Shown here: positions 26,804 to 35,674 of the stretch, piece after piece
How positions within the stretch are numbered: position 1 is the stretch's first letter
Layout: every line of letters starts with the position of its first letter
Source of the DNA: Christensenellaceae bacterium
GTDB lineage: Bacteria > Bacillota > Clostridia > Christensenellales > UBA1242
Assembly (NCBI GenBank): GCA_031256235.1
Contig: JAIRQZ010000017.1
Location: 1-45,145, forward strand
Direction: 5' to 3'
DNA: 45,145 bases
The notes under the pieces: generated by a model
Seen by the model: only the letters and a program-made list of their open reading frames with translations
The model's database searches: none
Told to the model about the DNA's origin: nothing
Position numbers and translations under genes: made by a program

Positions 26804-28805
26804 TAATGAATCCAAGGCGCACCCTTGGGAACTTGTTTCAAAATACAAGCCGACAGGGTCGCAACCCGACGCCATAGGGTCTCTTGTCGACAATATAAAT
26901 GCGGGTGTCAAGGACCAAGTTTTGCTTGGCGTGACGGGCAGTGGCAAGACCTTTACCATGGCGAACGTTATCAGGCAACTGGACAGGCCCGCGCTTATAA
27001 TCGCGCATAACAAGACCCTTGCAGCGCAACTTTGTAACGAGTTCCGCGCCTTTTTCCCAAACAACAGGGTGGAGTATTTTGTAAGTTACTATGATTATTA
27101 CCAGCCCGAGGCATACATGCCCGCGACGGACACCTATATCGAAAAGGACATGTCGATAAATGATGAGATTGACAAGTTACGTCACAGCGCAACGTGTTCA
27201 TTGGCCGACAGGCGCGATGTCATTGTTGTGGCATCGGTGTCGTGCATTTACGGCCTTGGTGCGCCGAAAGAGTACTATGATTTGGCAATCTCGTTGCGCC
27301 CGGGCGACAAATTTGGACGCAATGATTTAATAAAAAAACTTTCCGCAATTCAATACAAGCGTGCGGGCGACGACATTGAAAGGGCGACTTTCCGTAGCAA
27401 GGGCGACACGGTCGACATCATACCGTCGCACACAACGACCACGATGATTCGCGTGATGTACAACGGCGATGTCGTTGAAGGCATCTTTGAAATGGACGCG
27501 CTGACGGTGACGACCATATCAACGCTTAACCATGTCGCGATTTTTCCTGCGACCCACTATGCTGTGGGCAGTGACAAACTGCACGGCGCGATTCAAAACA
27601 TACGCGCCGACCTTGGCAAACAACTGGCGATTTTTAATGACAAGCAACAAATGATTGAGGAACATCGGCTTAAACAACGCACCAACTATGACCTCGAGAT
27701 GATGCAGGAAATGGGCTATTGCAACGGTATCGAAAATTACAGCCGATACTTTGACGGGCGCAAAGCGGGCGAGCCACCGTATACCTTGATGTCGTACATG
27801 GGCGCCGACTTTATAACTTTCATCGACGAAAGCCACATTACCGTGCCACAGATTCGCGGTATGTACAATGGCGACCGCGCACGCAAGACCTCGCTTGTCG
27901 ATTTTGGCTTCCGCTTGCCGTCCGCGTATGATAACAGGCCATTAAATTTTGCCGAGTTCAACCAACGCCTGGGCCAAACCGTGTATGTCTCGGCAACTCC
28001 CGCCGAGTACGAAATGGAAGGCGCACGTGGCAACAAGCCGTACATCACCGAGCAAATAATCCGTCCGACTGGGCTTCTTGACCCCGAAGTCTTTGTGCGC
28101 CCAAAAGACCATCAAGTCACAGATTTATTAAGCGAAATTCGGGCGTTGAACGCGAAGTCACGGGGTGCAGGGGGCACCCCTGCGGGCAAGACACTTGTCA
28201 CTACGCTTACCAAAAAAATGGCTGAAGATTTGACCGCGTACTTTACCTCGAATGGAGTGCGCGTCAGGTACCTACACAGCGAAATCGACACCTTGGAACG
28301 TGTCTCGATTATCACGGCGCTCCGCAAGGACGAGTTTGATGTCATCGTAGGTATTAACTTGTTGCGCGAAGGCCTCGATATCCCCGAGGTCGAACTTGTA
28401 GCAATCTTGGACGCCGATAAGGAAGGGTTGTTTAGGTCGAAGCGGTCGCTTATCCAAACAATCGGACGCGCCGCCCGAAACGCAAATGCACGGGTTATCT
28501 TGTACGCAAACACTATGACCGAAAGTATGCGCGGGGCAATCGACGAAACCAACCGCCGCCGACAAATCCAACAGGACTATAATAAAAAGCATGGTATCAC
28601 GCCAAAAACGGTGTATTCCGACATACGTAATACGCTATACGTGTCCGACAAGGACGTAAAATCTGCCCGCAAATTGAATCGTGCCCAAGTCAAAGACGAA
28701 ATTGAAAAATTGACGGCGCTTATGAACATCGCGGCAAAATCCTTGGACTTCGAGGCCGCAATCAAGTTCCGCGAAGAAATAACTCGATTGAAAAAAGATA
28801 TCTAG
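26790..28805 (+). CDS. uvrB: Excinuclease ABC subunit UvrB
   Basis: LLGVTGSGKTFTMANVI, YFVSYYDYYQPEAYMP, VLVTTLTKKMAEDL-type motif, C-terminal UVR domain. Confidence 0.98.
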   Translation: MPKVSNESKAHPWELVSKYKPTGSQPDAIGSLVDNINAGVKDQVLLGVTGSGKTFTMANVIRQLDRPALIIAHNKTLAAQLCNEFRAFFPNNRVEYFVSYYDYYQPEAYMPATDTYIEKDMSINDEIDKLRHSATCSLADRRDVIVVASVSCIYGLGAPKEYYDLAISLRPGDKFGRNDLIKKLSAIQYKRAGDDIERATFRSKGDTVDIIPSHTTTTMIRVMYNGDVVEGIFEMDALTVTTISTLNHVAIFPATHYAVGSDKLHGAIQNIRADLGKQLAIFNDKQQMIEEHRLKQRTNYDLEMMQEMGYCNGIENYSRYFDGRKAGEPPYTLMSYMGADFITFIDESHITVPQIRGMYNGDRARKTSLVDFGFRLPSAYDNRPLNFAEFNQRLGQTVYVSATPAEYEMEGARGNKPYITEQIIRPTGLLDPEVFVRPKDHQVTDLLSEIRALNAKSRGAGGTPAGKTLVTTLTKKMAEDLTAYFTSNGVRVRYLHSEIDTLERVSIITALRKDEFDVIVGINLLREGLDIPEVELVAILDADKEGLFRSKRSLIQTIGRAARNANARVILYANTMTESMRGAIDETNRRRQIQQDYNKKHGITPKTVYSDIRNTLYVSDKDVKSARKLNRAQVKDEIEKLTALMNIAAKSLDFEAAIKFREEITRLKKDI

Positions 28806-28870
28806 CGTTGGAGTGTGAATAACTCGCCCGCTTGAAATGCAAAAAATGTTGTAAAAACGCGAAAAAACGC

Positions 28871-28902
28871 TTGACACAGGCGGCGGCGGCGGCGGGTAGA
28901 CT
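28871..28902 (+). promoter_or_regulatory. Candidate promoter TTGACA-20-TAGACT with a (GGC)5GGG microsatellite in the spacer
   Basis: TTGACA 28871-28876; GGC repeats 28879-28896; TAGACT 28897-28902; SD-led ATG at 28943. Confidence 0.45.
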
Positions 28903-28942
28903 TTATTATCCCATATTTGTGTGGATAAGAGGAGAATCACTT

Positions 28943-29272
28943 ATGAAAAAACTAACTGGACGGCTCGTATCACTTGGGTGTGCATTGGCAACGGGCGGGG
29001 TGGCGATTTGGATGTTTATGGTCGCAGGCAAAACCGACAAAAAGGTCTTAAGCAATTCGGTCGAGGTCAGTTCGCTTTATGTTATCGGCGCATTGGCACT
29101 TTTGATTGTCTCTATCGGATGTCTGCTTGGCGCAATCTATGGCAAAAAGTTCGCGATGAAAATAATGGGCAAGTCATGGGAAAATGCGGGCAAGCAAGCC
29201 GAAGCACTCTCCGATGCTTTGGATGATCGAGACCGCGTCACGGTAACAATCAAAACGAAACAAGAAGACTGA
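28943..29272 (+). CDS. Small membrane protein, two predicted TM helices, 109 aa
   Basis: MKKLTGRLVSLGCALATGGVAIWMFMVAGK..., SD agaggag; start moved from 28832. Confidence 0.75.
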   Translation: MKKLTGRLVSLGCALATGGVAIWMFMVAGKTDKKVLSNSVEVSSLYVIGALALLIVSIGCLLGAIYGKKFAMKIMGKSWENAGKQAEALSDALDDRDRVTVTIKTKQED

Positions 29273-29273
29273 T

Positions 29274-29765
29274 TTACTGCAACTTACGAACCGAGTGTTT
29301 GACCAAATCGTGCGTGAAAATGATGACAAGGCAGGCGATAAGCACCCACGCGTTAACGGTCGGTGTAAGCCACGCACGCCAAAAGCGAAAGACGCCGAAT
29401 ACAAAGACGGCGCTTGCGATGACCCAGCCTATACTTATCGATAAACAAATTTGGCCGTGCAAATTGTACGGCTTTTTTGAATAATCCCACAATTTCAATC
29501 CAAGCCATCGGTTGAAAACAAGTCCGCCAAGGTATTCGATAGCAATTATCCCGATTGCAACGGCGGGGAATTTTAACCAAATGCTGAAATCAAGCGTGCA
29601 AATAAAGAACGCAAAGGCTATACCAAAGCCGTAAATGGGGTGGTAGGGGCCACTTACAAGGGTAATGTTCTTGGTGCGTTCAATGCGTTTCAAAATCGTC
29701 TCGAAATAATACCCGATAACGGAAAACCCGAAAACCAATGTAAAATATAGTACCGCGGTTTGCAC
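29274..29765 (-). CDS. Putative ABC-transporter type IV / CmpB-like membrane protein
   Basis: FGFSVIGYYFETILKR...SGPYHPIYGFGIAFA pattern; GTG start. Confidence 0.7.
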   Translation of the reverse strand: MQTAVLYFTLVFGFSVIGYYFETILKRIERTKNITLVSGPYHPIYGFGIAFAFFICTLDFSIWLKFPAVAIGIIAIEYLGGLVFNRWLGLKLWDYSKKPYNLHGQICLSISIGWVIASAVFVFGVFRFWRAWLTPTVNAWVLIACLVIIFTHDLVKHSVRKLQ

Positions 29766-29775
29766 GAATTAGTAT

Positions 29776-29804
29776 GTGCAAAAATATACAGGGTATGATA
29801 CAAT
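29776..29804 (+). promoter_or_regulatory. Predicted promoter GTGCAA-17-TACAAT-5 nt-GTG (29810)
   Basis: Box sequences and spacing; same geometry as the V-ATPase operon promoter. Confidence 0.4.
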
Positions 29805-29809
29805 GTGGT

Positions 29810-30163
29810 GTGATTAGCTTTTTTGAAAGAAGAACGGAGAAATATAAAGCAAAAAAACTTCAAAAACTTGGTGATGCCGAGTATGTCTTATGGCTCAAGA
29901 AGTATGTGAGGCAAATCGAAAAATCCGATAAGTTCTTTTTGTGGTGTTCATGGTTAATAGTGGTATCAACTTTTTGTTGGGCGGTTATGGAACTTGTATA
30001 CACGATTATTTCGCCTACTTTTGGGATGATACTTTTAACAATGCTTTTATATTCTATTTCGCTTTCATGGTTCATGTTTATTATGATGGGGAAATTTCGA
30101 AATGTGTATGACAAATTAAAGAAAGAATTGCAGGAACTTGAAAAACCGAATATGGGCATATGA
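29810..30163 (+). CDS. Hypothetical membrane protein
   Basis: Two hydrophobic helices; start proposed as GTG 29810 from the promoter position (track start 29774). Confidence 0.65.
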   Translation: MISFFERRTEKYKAKKLQKLGDAEYVLWLKKYVRQIEKSDKFFLWCSWLIVVSTFCWAVMELVYTIISPTFGMILLTMLLYSISLSWFMFIMMGKFRNVYDKLKKELQELEKPNMGI

Positions 30164-30165
30164 TA

Positions 30166-30495
30166 TCATTTTGTTCGTATGAACACTGCTTCAAAGGTTT
30201 TTTTACCTGTGTTCCTTTGTTCGTGGAAGATGCCACGAGGGAATATGAAAAAGTCACCTACAGTGAAAGGATATTCGCCGTCAGCATCACGAACGATGCC
30301 ATTACCTTTTAATACGTACATGAATTCGTTGCAATCGTCGTGTTTGTGCCATCCGAATACGCCGCCCGCGGCAAGGAATCCGTGTGTTATACCTTGAATA
30401 TTTTTGACTTCGTCATTTGCGACAAAAAGTTTTCGACTTCCTGCACCGCCGTGCGCGGGTTCAAGTTTCACGTCCGATTTTTTAATAATTTTCAT
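30166..30495 (-). CDS. Cupin-domain protein
   Basis: FGWHKHDDCNEFMYVLKGNGIVRDADGEYPFTVGDFFIFPRGIFHEQRN; ATG 30495. Confidence 0.88.
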   Translation of the reverse strand: MKIIKKSDVKLEPAHGGAGSRKLFVANDEVKNIQGITHGFLAAGGVFGWHKHDDCNEFMYVLKGNGIVRDADGEYPFTVGDFFIFPRGIFHEQRNTGKKTFEAVFIRTK

Positions 30496-30501
30496 AAAGC
30501 C

Positions 30502-30531
30502 AGTATACCGCTTCTTGCTTTCATGGCGCAA
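30502..30531 (-). promoter_or_regulatory. Predicted cupin promoter TTGCGC-18-TATACT-6 nt-ATG
   Basis: Minus-strand boxes 30526-30531 and 30502-30507; overlaps the uvrA promoter. Confidence 0.5.
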
Positions 30532-30543
30532 GTGGGCTATACT
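30515..30543 (+). promoter_or_regulatory. Predicted uvrA promoter TTGCTT-17-TATACT-8 nt-ATG
   Basis: Exact box positions 30515-30520 and 30538-30543; ATG 30552. Confidence 0.55.
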
Positions 30544-30551
30544 TAAAGAAT

Positions 30552-33380
30552 ATGCTTGAAAAAATCGTAATCAAAGGCGCGAAAGAGAACAACCTTAAAA
30601 ATTTGGACGTGGAGATTCCGCGCAATAAGTTGGTGGTGCTGACTGGAGTATCGGGCAGTGGCAAAAGTACCCTTGCGTTTGGGACGATTTTCGCGGAGGG
30701 GCAAAGGCGTTTCATGGAAAGTTTGTCCAGTTACGCGCGTCAGTTCCTTGGCCAAATCCAAAAGCCTGCCGTCGACAGTATCGAGGGTTTAAGCCCTTGC
30801 ATTGCGATTAACCAAAAGACCACCAGCCATAATCCGCGCTCTACTGTAGGGACGGTTACCGAGATTTACGATTATTTACGGCTTTTATATGCTCGAGTTG
30901 GCGAGGCCTATTGCCCCGAATGTGGCAAAAAAATCACGCGCCAAAGTATCGACCAAATCGTGGGCGCGGTGTTCGGAAGTTTCAAGGACAAACTTGTCAT
31001 GATAGAGGCCCCCGTCGTTCGCGGAGCAAAAGGCTCGTTCACAAAGGATTTTGAGGGTTGGAAAAGGTCGGGCTATGCGCGCGTAAAGGTCGACGGAAGT
31101 ATTTACATGCTTGACGAGCAAATCGAACTTGATAAAAACTTGCGCCACACGATATCCGTTATTGTCGACCGCGTCAAAATCGCGGACGACGAAATCGCCC
31201 GCATCACCGAGTCCATAGAAACGGCTTTGCGCCTGACCGAGGGCCTGGTCGCGGTTGACGACAAGACTTTCAGTAACAAATACGCGTGTATCGATTGCGG
31301 AATTTCGATTGAGGACCTCGAGCCCCGCGCCTTCAGTTTCAACAGTCCCTTCGGCGCGTGTCCGAATTGCACAGGGCTTGGCTTTACATTCGAGATTGAC
31401 GAAAACCTTATAATCCCCGACCGCGACAAAACTATTGCCGAGGGTGCAATCGTCGCCTCGGGGTGGAATTTCGATGGGGGCAAGATCGCGGACATGACGT
31501 TCAAGGCCTTGTCCAAAAAATTCGGCGTCGGTATGCACGACAAGATTCGGGATATATCGCCTGATATACTACACAAAATCTTGTACGGTTGCGACGAAAA
31601 ATTGAATTACGAACTTTCAGGCTCGACATATTCATACGAATACATGGGCAAATACGAGGGCATAATCCCGAACTTGAAGCGTCGTTGGCACGAGACCCAA
31701 AGCGAATTTATGCGCGCGGAAATCGGCAAGTTAATGGTGAAAACAACATGCCCGCTGTGTCACGGCAAGCGCCTAAAGCGTGAGTCCCTGGCTGTGCGGG
31801 TAGGTCAGCATGATGATGGGCCCAGCCTTAACATCAGTGATTTAACGGCTTTGTCGATAAAAGACACTTTGAAGTTTTTTGACGAATTGAAACTTACAAA
31901 GACTCAAGAACAAACCGCCGAGCGCATTATTCGCGAAGTTCGGGCAAGACTTAACTTTTTGATGAATGTTGGCTTGCATTATTTGACGCTTGGTCGCAGC
32001 GCCGACAGTTTAAGCGGGGGAGAAAGCCAACGCATAAGATTGGCCACGCAAATCGGCAGCGGGCTTGTGGGGGTGTTGTACATACTTGACGAGCCCAGTA
32101 TCGGACTTCACCAACACGACAATGATAAGTTGCTTGCGACATTAAAAAAACTTCGCGACCTTGGTAACACATTGATTGTTGTCGAGCACGACGAGGATAC
32201 AATCCGTGCCGCCGACTTTATTGTGGACATCGGGCCCAGGGCAGGGGCGCATGGCGGGGAACTTGTTGTTGCGGGAACTTTGCCTCAAGTCATGGCCTGC
32301 CAAAAATCCTTGACGGGGCAATACCTTAATGGCGAGCGCAAAATTCTCTGCCCCGAAAGGTATCGTTCGACGTCGCCAGACCGCTTTATAGAGGTCACGG
32401 GCGCCTCCGAGAACAACCTTAAACACATCGACGTAAAATTCCCCCTTGGCTTGCTTACCGCTGTTACAGGGGTGTCGGGCAGTGGCAAGAGTTCGCTTGT
32501 GAACAAGATTTTATACCCCGCGCTTCATAATGTACTAAATAAAGGTTGTATGCCTGTCGGACTACACGACATGTTGAGTGGCTTTGAACACATCGACAAA
32601 GTCATCAACATCGACCAATCGCCAATCGGCAGGACGCCAAGGTCGAACCCCGCGACATACACGGAAGTCTTTGGCCCAATCCGCGAACTTTTTGCCAACA
32701 CCCGTGATGCAAAAGAACGCGGATACACGGGCGGCCGATTCAGTTTCAACGTGCGTGGCGGACGTTGCGACAACTGCGACGGGGAAGGCATACGGCGTAT
32801 CGAGATGCATTTTCTGCCCGACGTTTTCGTTGCATGCGAGGTCTGCGGTGGCAAACGATTTAACCGCGAAACATTAGAGGTCAAATACAAAGGCAAAAGT
32901 ATTTACGATGTTTTGGAAATGACGGTCGACGAGGCCGTGGAGTTTTTTGAAAACATACCCAATATTTACAAGAAACTTAAGACCATACAGGACGTAGGCC
33001 TCGGTTATATACGGCTTGGGCAATCGGCGACGACCTTAAGCGGGGGCGAGGCTCAACGTGTCAAGTTGGCAAAGGAACTTTCTCGCGCAAGCACGGGCAA
33101 GACCTTGTACATACTTGACGAGCCCACCACAGGCCTGCACAGTTACGATGTACAAAAGTTGATTGACATTTTACAGCGACTTGTTGACGCCAACAACACG
33201 GTTATCGTGATTGAACACAATTTGGACGTTATAAAGGTTTGCGATAACATAATTGACTTGGGGCCAAGTGGTGGCGACGAAGGCGGGTGCGTTATCGCAA
33301 CAGGGAACCCGCGAGAGATTGTCGCGGACTCCAACAGCTTGACGGGGAAGTATTTAAAAAGTTATTTTATCTCTCGATGA
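30552..33380 (+). CDS. uvrA: Excinuclease ABC subunit UvrA
   Basis: TGVSGSGKSTLAFGTIFAEGQRRFMESLSSYARQFL, CPECGKK zinc motif, LSGGESQRIRLATQIG, second ABC domain. Confidence 0.98.
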   Translation: MLEKIVIKGAKENNLKNLDVEIPRNKLVVLTGVSGSGKSTLAFGTIFAEGQRRFMESLSSYARQFLGQIQKPAVDSIEGLSPCIAINQKTTSHNPRSTVGTVTEIYDYLRLLYARVGEAYCPECGKKITRQSIDQIVGAVFGSFKDKLVMIEAPVVRGAKGSFTKDFEGWKRSGYARVKVDGSIYMLDEQIELDKNLRHTISVIVDRVKIADDEIARITESIETALRLTEGLVAVDDKTFSNKYACIDCGISIEDLEPRAFSFNSPFGACPNCTGLGFTFEIDENLIIPDRDKTIAEGAIVASGWNFDGGKIADMTFKALSKKFGVGMHDKIRDISPDILHKILYGCDEKLNYELSGSTYSYEYMGKYEGIIPNLKRRWHETQSEFMRAEIGKLMVKTTCPLCHGKRLKRESLAVRVGQHDDGPSLNISDLTALSIKDTLKFFDELKLTKTQEQTAERIIREVRARLNFLMNVGLHYLTLGRSADSLSGGESQRIRLATQIGSGLVGVLYILDEPSIGLHQHDNDKLLATLKKLRDLGNTLIVVEHDEDTIRAADFIVDIGPRAGAHGGELVVAGTLPQVMACQKSLTGQYLNGERKILCPERYRSTSPDRFIEVTGASENNLKHIDVKFPLGLLTAVTGVSGSGKSSLVNKILYPALHNVLNKGCMPVGLHDMLSGFEHIDKVINIDQSPIGRTPRSNPATYTEVFGPIRELFANTRDAKERGYTGGRFSFNVRGGRCDNCDGEGIRRIEMHFLPDVFVACEVCGGKRFNRETLEVKYKGKSIYDVLEMTVDEAVEFFENIPNIYKKLKTIQDVGLGYIRLGQSATTLSGGEAQRVKLAKELSRASTGKTLYILDEPTTGLHSYDVQKLIDILQRLVDANNTVIVIEHNLDVIKVCDNIIDLGPSGGDEGGCVIATGNPREIVADSNSLTGKYLKSYFISR

Positions 33381-33543
33381 ACATTTGGGCAAGTTTACAG
33401 TTGTTTGGGTCAGTACAAACTGTTTCACAAACCTCGTTAATAATTGCCATTGGGTCTTCATCTTGAGAGTTGGAAGAGGATTGTTCTTCGATTATCGGAT
33501 AAACATTCATGACCATGTCGTCGCATAATTTTGTTCTTTTCAT
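33367..33543 (-). CDS. 58-aa Cys-containing protein missed by the ORF track: MKRTKLCDDMVMNVYPIIEEQSSSNSQDEDPMAIINEVCETVCTDPNNCKLAQMFIER
   Basis: Intact ORF with canonical promoter TTGCAA-17-TATACT 6 nt upstream of the ATG; C-terminus overlaps the 3' end of uvrA by 14 nt. Confidence 0.55.
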   Translation of the reverse strand: MKRTKLCDDMVMNVYPIIEEQSSSNSQDEDPMAIINEVCETVCTDPNNCKLAQMFIER

Positions 33544-33549
33544 GTGGGC

Positions 33550-33578
33550 AGTATAACATAAAATTCAAGAAATTGCAA
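33550..33578 (-). promoter_or_regulatory. Predicted promoter TTGCAA-17-TATACT-6 nt-ATG (33543)
   Basis: TTGCAA 33573-33578, TATACT 33550-33555. Confidence 0.6.
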
Positions 33579-33586
33579 TACTCAAT

Positions 33587-33991
33587 TTACAAAATATTTA
33601 CGCCGTTAAGGCCATAGACTGCATGATACGATGTCAAAAGGTACTCAAGGCGGCTCAGGCCTCCGATGGCTTCTTCCTTGTTGCCTGTGTGCACAAAGTT
33701 CCGCGCATAAATCAAGGCGTCGGATATGTACGACAGGTCGATGTGTTTTATGATAATGCCAAGGCGACGCTCTTTCTTCGACCAATAGTGGTGCAGGTCA
33801 TCGAAGCGCACTTTTAAATAGTCATCAAACTCGGCCTTGTTGTCGACATCGGGAGTCGCACGTACGATTTCAATTATGGCCGCGGTTTCGCGCTCCATAT
33901 GGCTGTAGGTTTTTTCTATGCACACCTGTTCGGCGATTGCAACTCCGATAAGGGCGGCGAACAATGTTAATACTGCGACAAGTCGTATCAT
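33587..33991 (-). CDS. DUF4363-like membrane-anchored protein
   Basis: N-terminal TM plus helical SKKERRLGIIIKHIDLSYISDALIYARNFVHTGNKEEA; directly follows the DUF421 gene with 4-nt overlap. Confidence 0.7.
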   Translation of the reverse strand: MIRLVAVLTLFAALIGVAIAEQVCIEKTYSHMERETAAIIEIVRATPDVDNKAEFDDYLKVRFDDLHHYWSKKERRLGIIIKHIDLSYISDALIYARNFVHTGNKEEAIGGLSRLEYLLTSYHAVYGLNGVNIL

Positions 33992-34776
33992 TTGCTTACC
34001 TCCACTTTCCCAGCAGAGCGCAAGTCTGCTCGGCCGTCGCGTTTTTTACTTGTGCCTTGGATATAGCAATCTTTTGTGATTTGAATCTTTTTGGTCTGGG
34101 CAGGCATGCCGTGCTTTTGAATGTACGCATCACCGCTTCCGCTCAAGTTACAGAATGATACGTCAGACAGACTACCCGATATATTGTGTAGTATGCGTGG
34201 CATAACCACAAGATGCGCAAGCCCCAATTCCTTAAAGTTCTTTTTTATGACCTTGCCGTTTTCCACGACGGTGTAGTACATATCGGATTCTTCGACCTTG
34301 ATTTTTGCGTCTTCGCGAGTGACGGGCATATTAACGGCCTTTGGAATAACCGTGATTTTGCCGTTGCGTTCTATGATTGCATAGTTAATTTCGCTCATGT
34401 CAAAATAATCCAAGTTGCGGAGCGCTTCCATAAGTTCCTCGGCGCTTATGTTAAGTTTTTTTAACTCGCCAAAGTCAATGCCGTTGTCGTCAATGACCAC
34501 CACGGGCTTGCCACTTATGACGTCACGCATAAGGGGGCTTTTTTTGCTTATAACGCTTACAACAAAGTGGATGACGCAAATGACAAGCAGGGGAATGATG
34601 CCGTACCAAATGGGTATGGTCTGTTCCGCCATCGGAATTGTCGCAAGGTCGGCAATGATTAATGTTATGACCAATTCAAACGGTTCCATTTCGCCAATTT
34701 GTCGCTTGCCCATCAATCGCATGACGCCAATTACGACGACATAGATTATTAAAACTCGAATTATGATATTGAACAT
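33988..34776 (-). CDS. DUF421 (YetF-like) membrane protein
   Basis: VIGVMRLMGKRQIGEMEPFELVITLIIADLATIPM, GKPVVVIDDNGIDFGELKKLNISAEELMEALR. Confidence 0.9.
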   Translation of the reverse strand: MFNIIIRVLIIYVVVIGVMRLMGKRQIGEMEPFELVITLIIADLATIPMAEQTIPIWYGIIPLLVICVIHFVVSVISKKSPLMRDVISGKPVVVIDDNGIDFGELKKLNISAEELMEALRNLDYFDMSEINYAIIERNGKITVIPKAVNMPVTREDAKIKVEESDMYYTVVENGKVIKKNFKELGLAHLVVMPRILHNISGSLSDVSFCNLSGSGDAYIQKHGMPAQTKKIQITKDCYIQGTSKKRDGRADLRSAGKVEVSK

Positions 34777-34778
34777 AC

Positions 34779-34807
34779 TTGATAAGTCTGTGGAATTTTG
34801 ATATCAT
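34779..34807 (+). promoter_or_regulatory. Predicted promoter TTGATA-17-TATCAT-7 nt-ATG (34815)
   Basis: Boxes 34779-34784 and 34802-34807; supports moving the start from 34779 to 34815. Confidence 0.55.
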
Positions 34808-34814
34808 TTATGCA

Positions 34815-35663
34815 ATGTGGCTTATTTTTACGCTTGTCTTCGTCTTGGCGCAAATTGCGTTTTTGCAATTTTTCAAGGTCGCGATAAAAGATTCAAAAAA
34901 CGTCGGCGCCTTTACGGTACTAGTGCAGGTCGTCGCAAGCCTGTCAATTTTGGTGCTTTGTCCGTTCTTTGGGTGGGCTTGGCCACGGGGCTGGCTTGTG
35001 TGGGTGTTGCTTTTGGTCTCGCTTGGCTTGTATGCCGTCAACGACAGATTGGACGCGACAGTCCGTAAAAACATCGACATCTCGGTCGACGCAATGGTCC
35101 AACAGGTCTACAGGATTTTCTTCCTGGTTATGGGTATCGCCTTTTTGGGGCGCAGTTTTGTATGGCTAAAGTTGCTTGGGTGCGTGATCATAATTTTTGC
35201 CAACGTCTTTTTGCTGTTTGATAAAGGCAAATTCAAAATCAACAGGTACGTGTTGTTAAAGGTCCTGTCTGCATTGATATTCGCGGCGGCATTTACCTTG
35301 GATACATACAATTCGCCCGAGTTCAACTTGCCATTCTTTGTTTTCGTATCTTTCGCAGTGCCCGCCTGTTGTCTTATGCTTACACGCCAAGCCACATTCC
35401 GCGGGCTTGTCACGGAAGTCAAGCGCAAGCAATGGCCGATTATCGTGGCCTGTGGGGTTTGCAATGGGCTGTCGGCATTTGCGATTTTGCGGGCCTACCA
35501 ATTTTACCAACACTTTGTCGAAGTCGCCGCCGTATCGGCATCCTACGTAATATTGAATGTGTTGCTGGCGACAGTATTTTTACGCGAGCGGGGCAACCTT
35601 GTCCAAAAATTTATCGCGGGCGCGGTCATTGTTGGAAGTATTGTGATGATAGCACTTGTGTGA
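34815..35663 (+). CDS. EamA/DMT-superfamily-like membrane transporter
   Basis: About 10 hydrophobic helices; VSASYVILNVLLATVFLRERGNLVQKFIAGAVIVGSIVMIAL resembles the EamA C-terminus. Confidence 0.75.
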   Translation: MWLIFTLVFVLAQIAFLQFFKVAIKDSKNVGAFTVLVQVVASLSILVLCPFFGWAWPRGWLVWVLLLVSLGLYAVNDRLDATVRKNIDISVDAMVQQVYRIFFLVMGIAFLGRSFVWLKLLGCVIIIFANVFLLFDKGKFKINRYVLLKVLSALIFAAAFTLDTYNSPEFNLPFFVFVSFAVPACCLMLTRQATFRGLVTEVKRKQWPIIVACGVCNGLSAFAILRAYQFYQHFVEVAAVSASYVILNVLLATVFLRERGNLVQKFIAGAVIVGSIVMIALV

Positions 35664-35669
35664 TATAGT
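35641..35669 (+). promoter_or_regulatory. Predicted promoter TTGTGA-17-TATAGT-5 nt-ATG (35675)
   Basis: Boxes 35641-35646 and 35664-35669. Confidence 0.5.
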
Positions 35670-35674
35670 AAACT

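Noticed and set aside
28835-28942. N-terminal extension of the 28832 ORF (MKCKKCCKNAKKRLTQAAAAAGRLYY)
   Set aside because: It would be translated across the predicted promoter and GGC repeat; an SD-led ATG at 28943 gives a clean membrane protein start.
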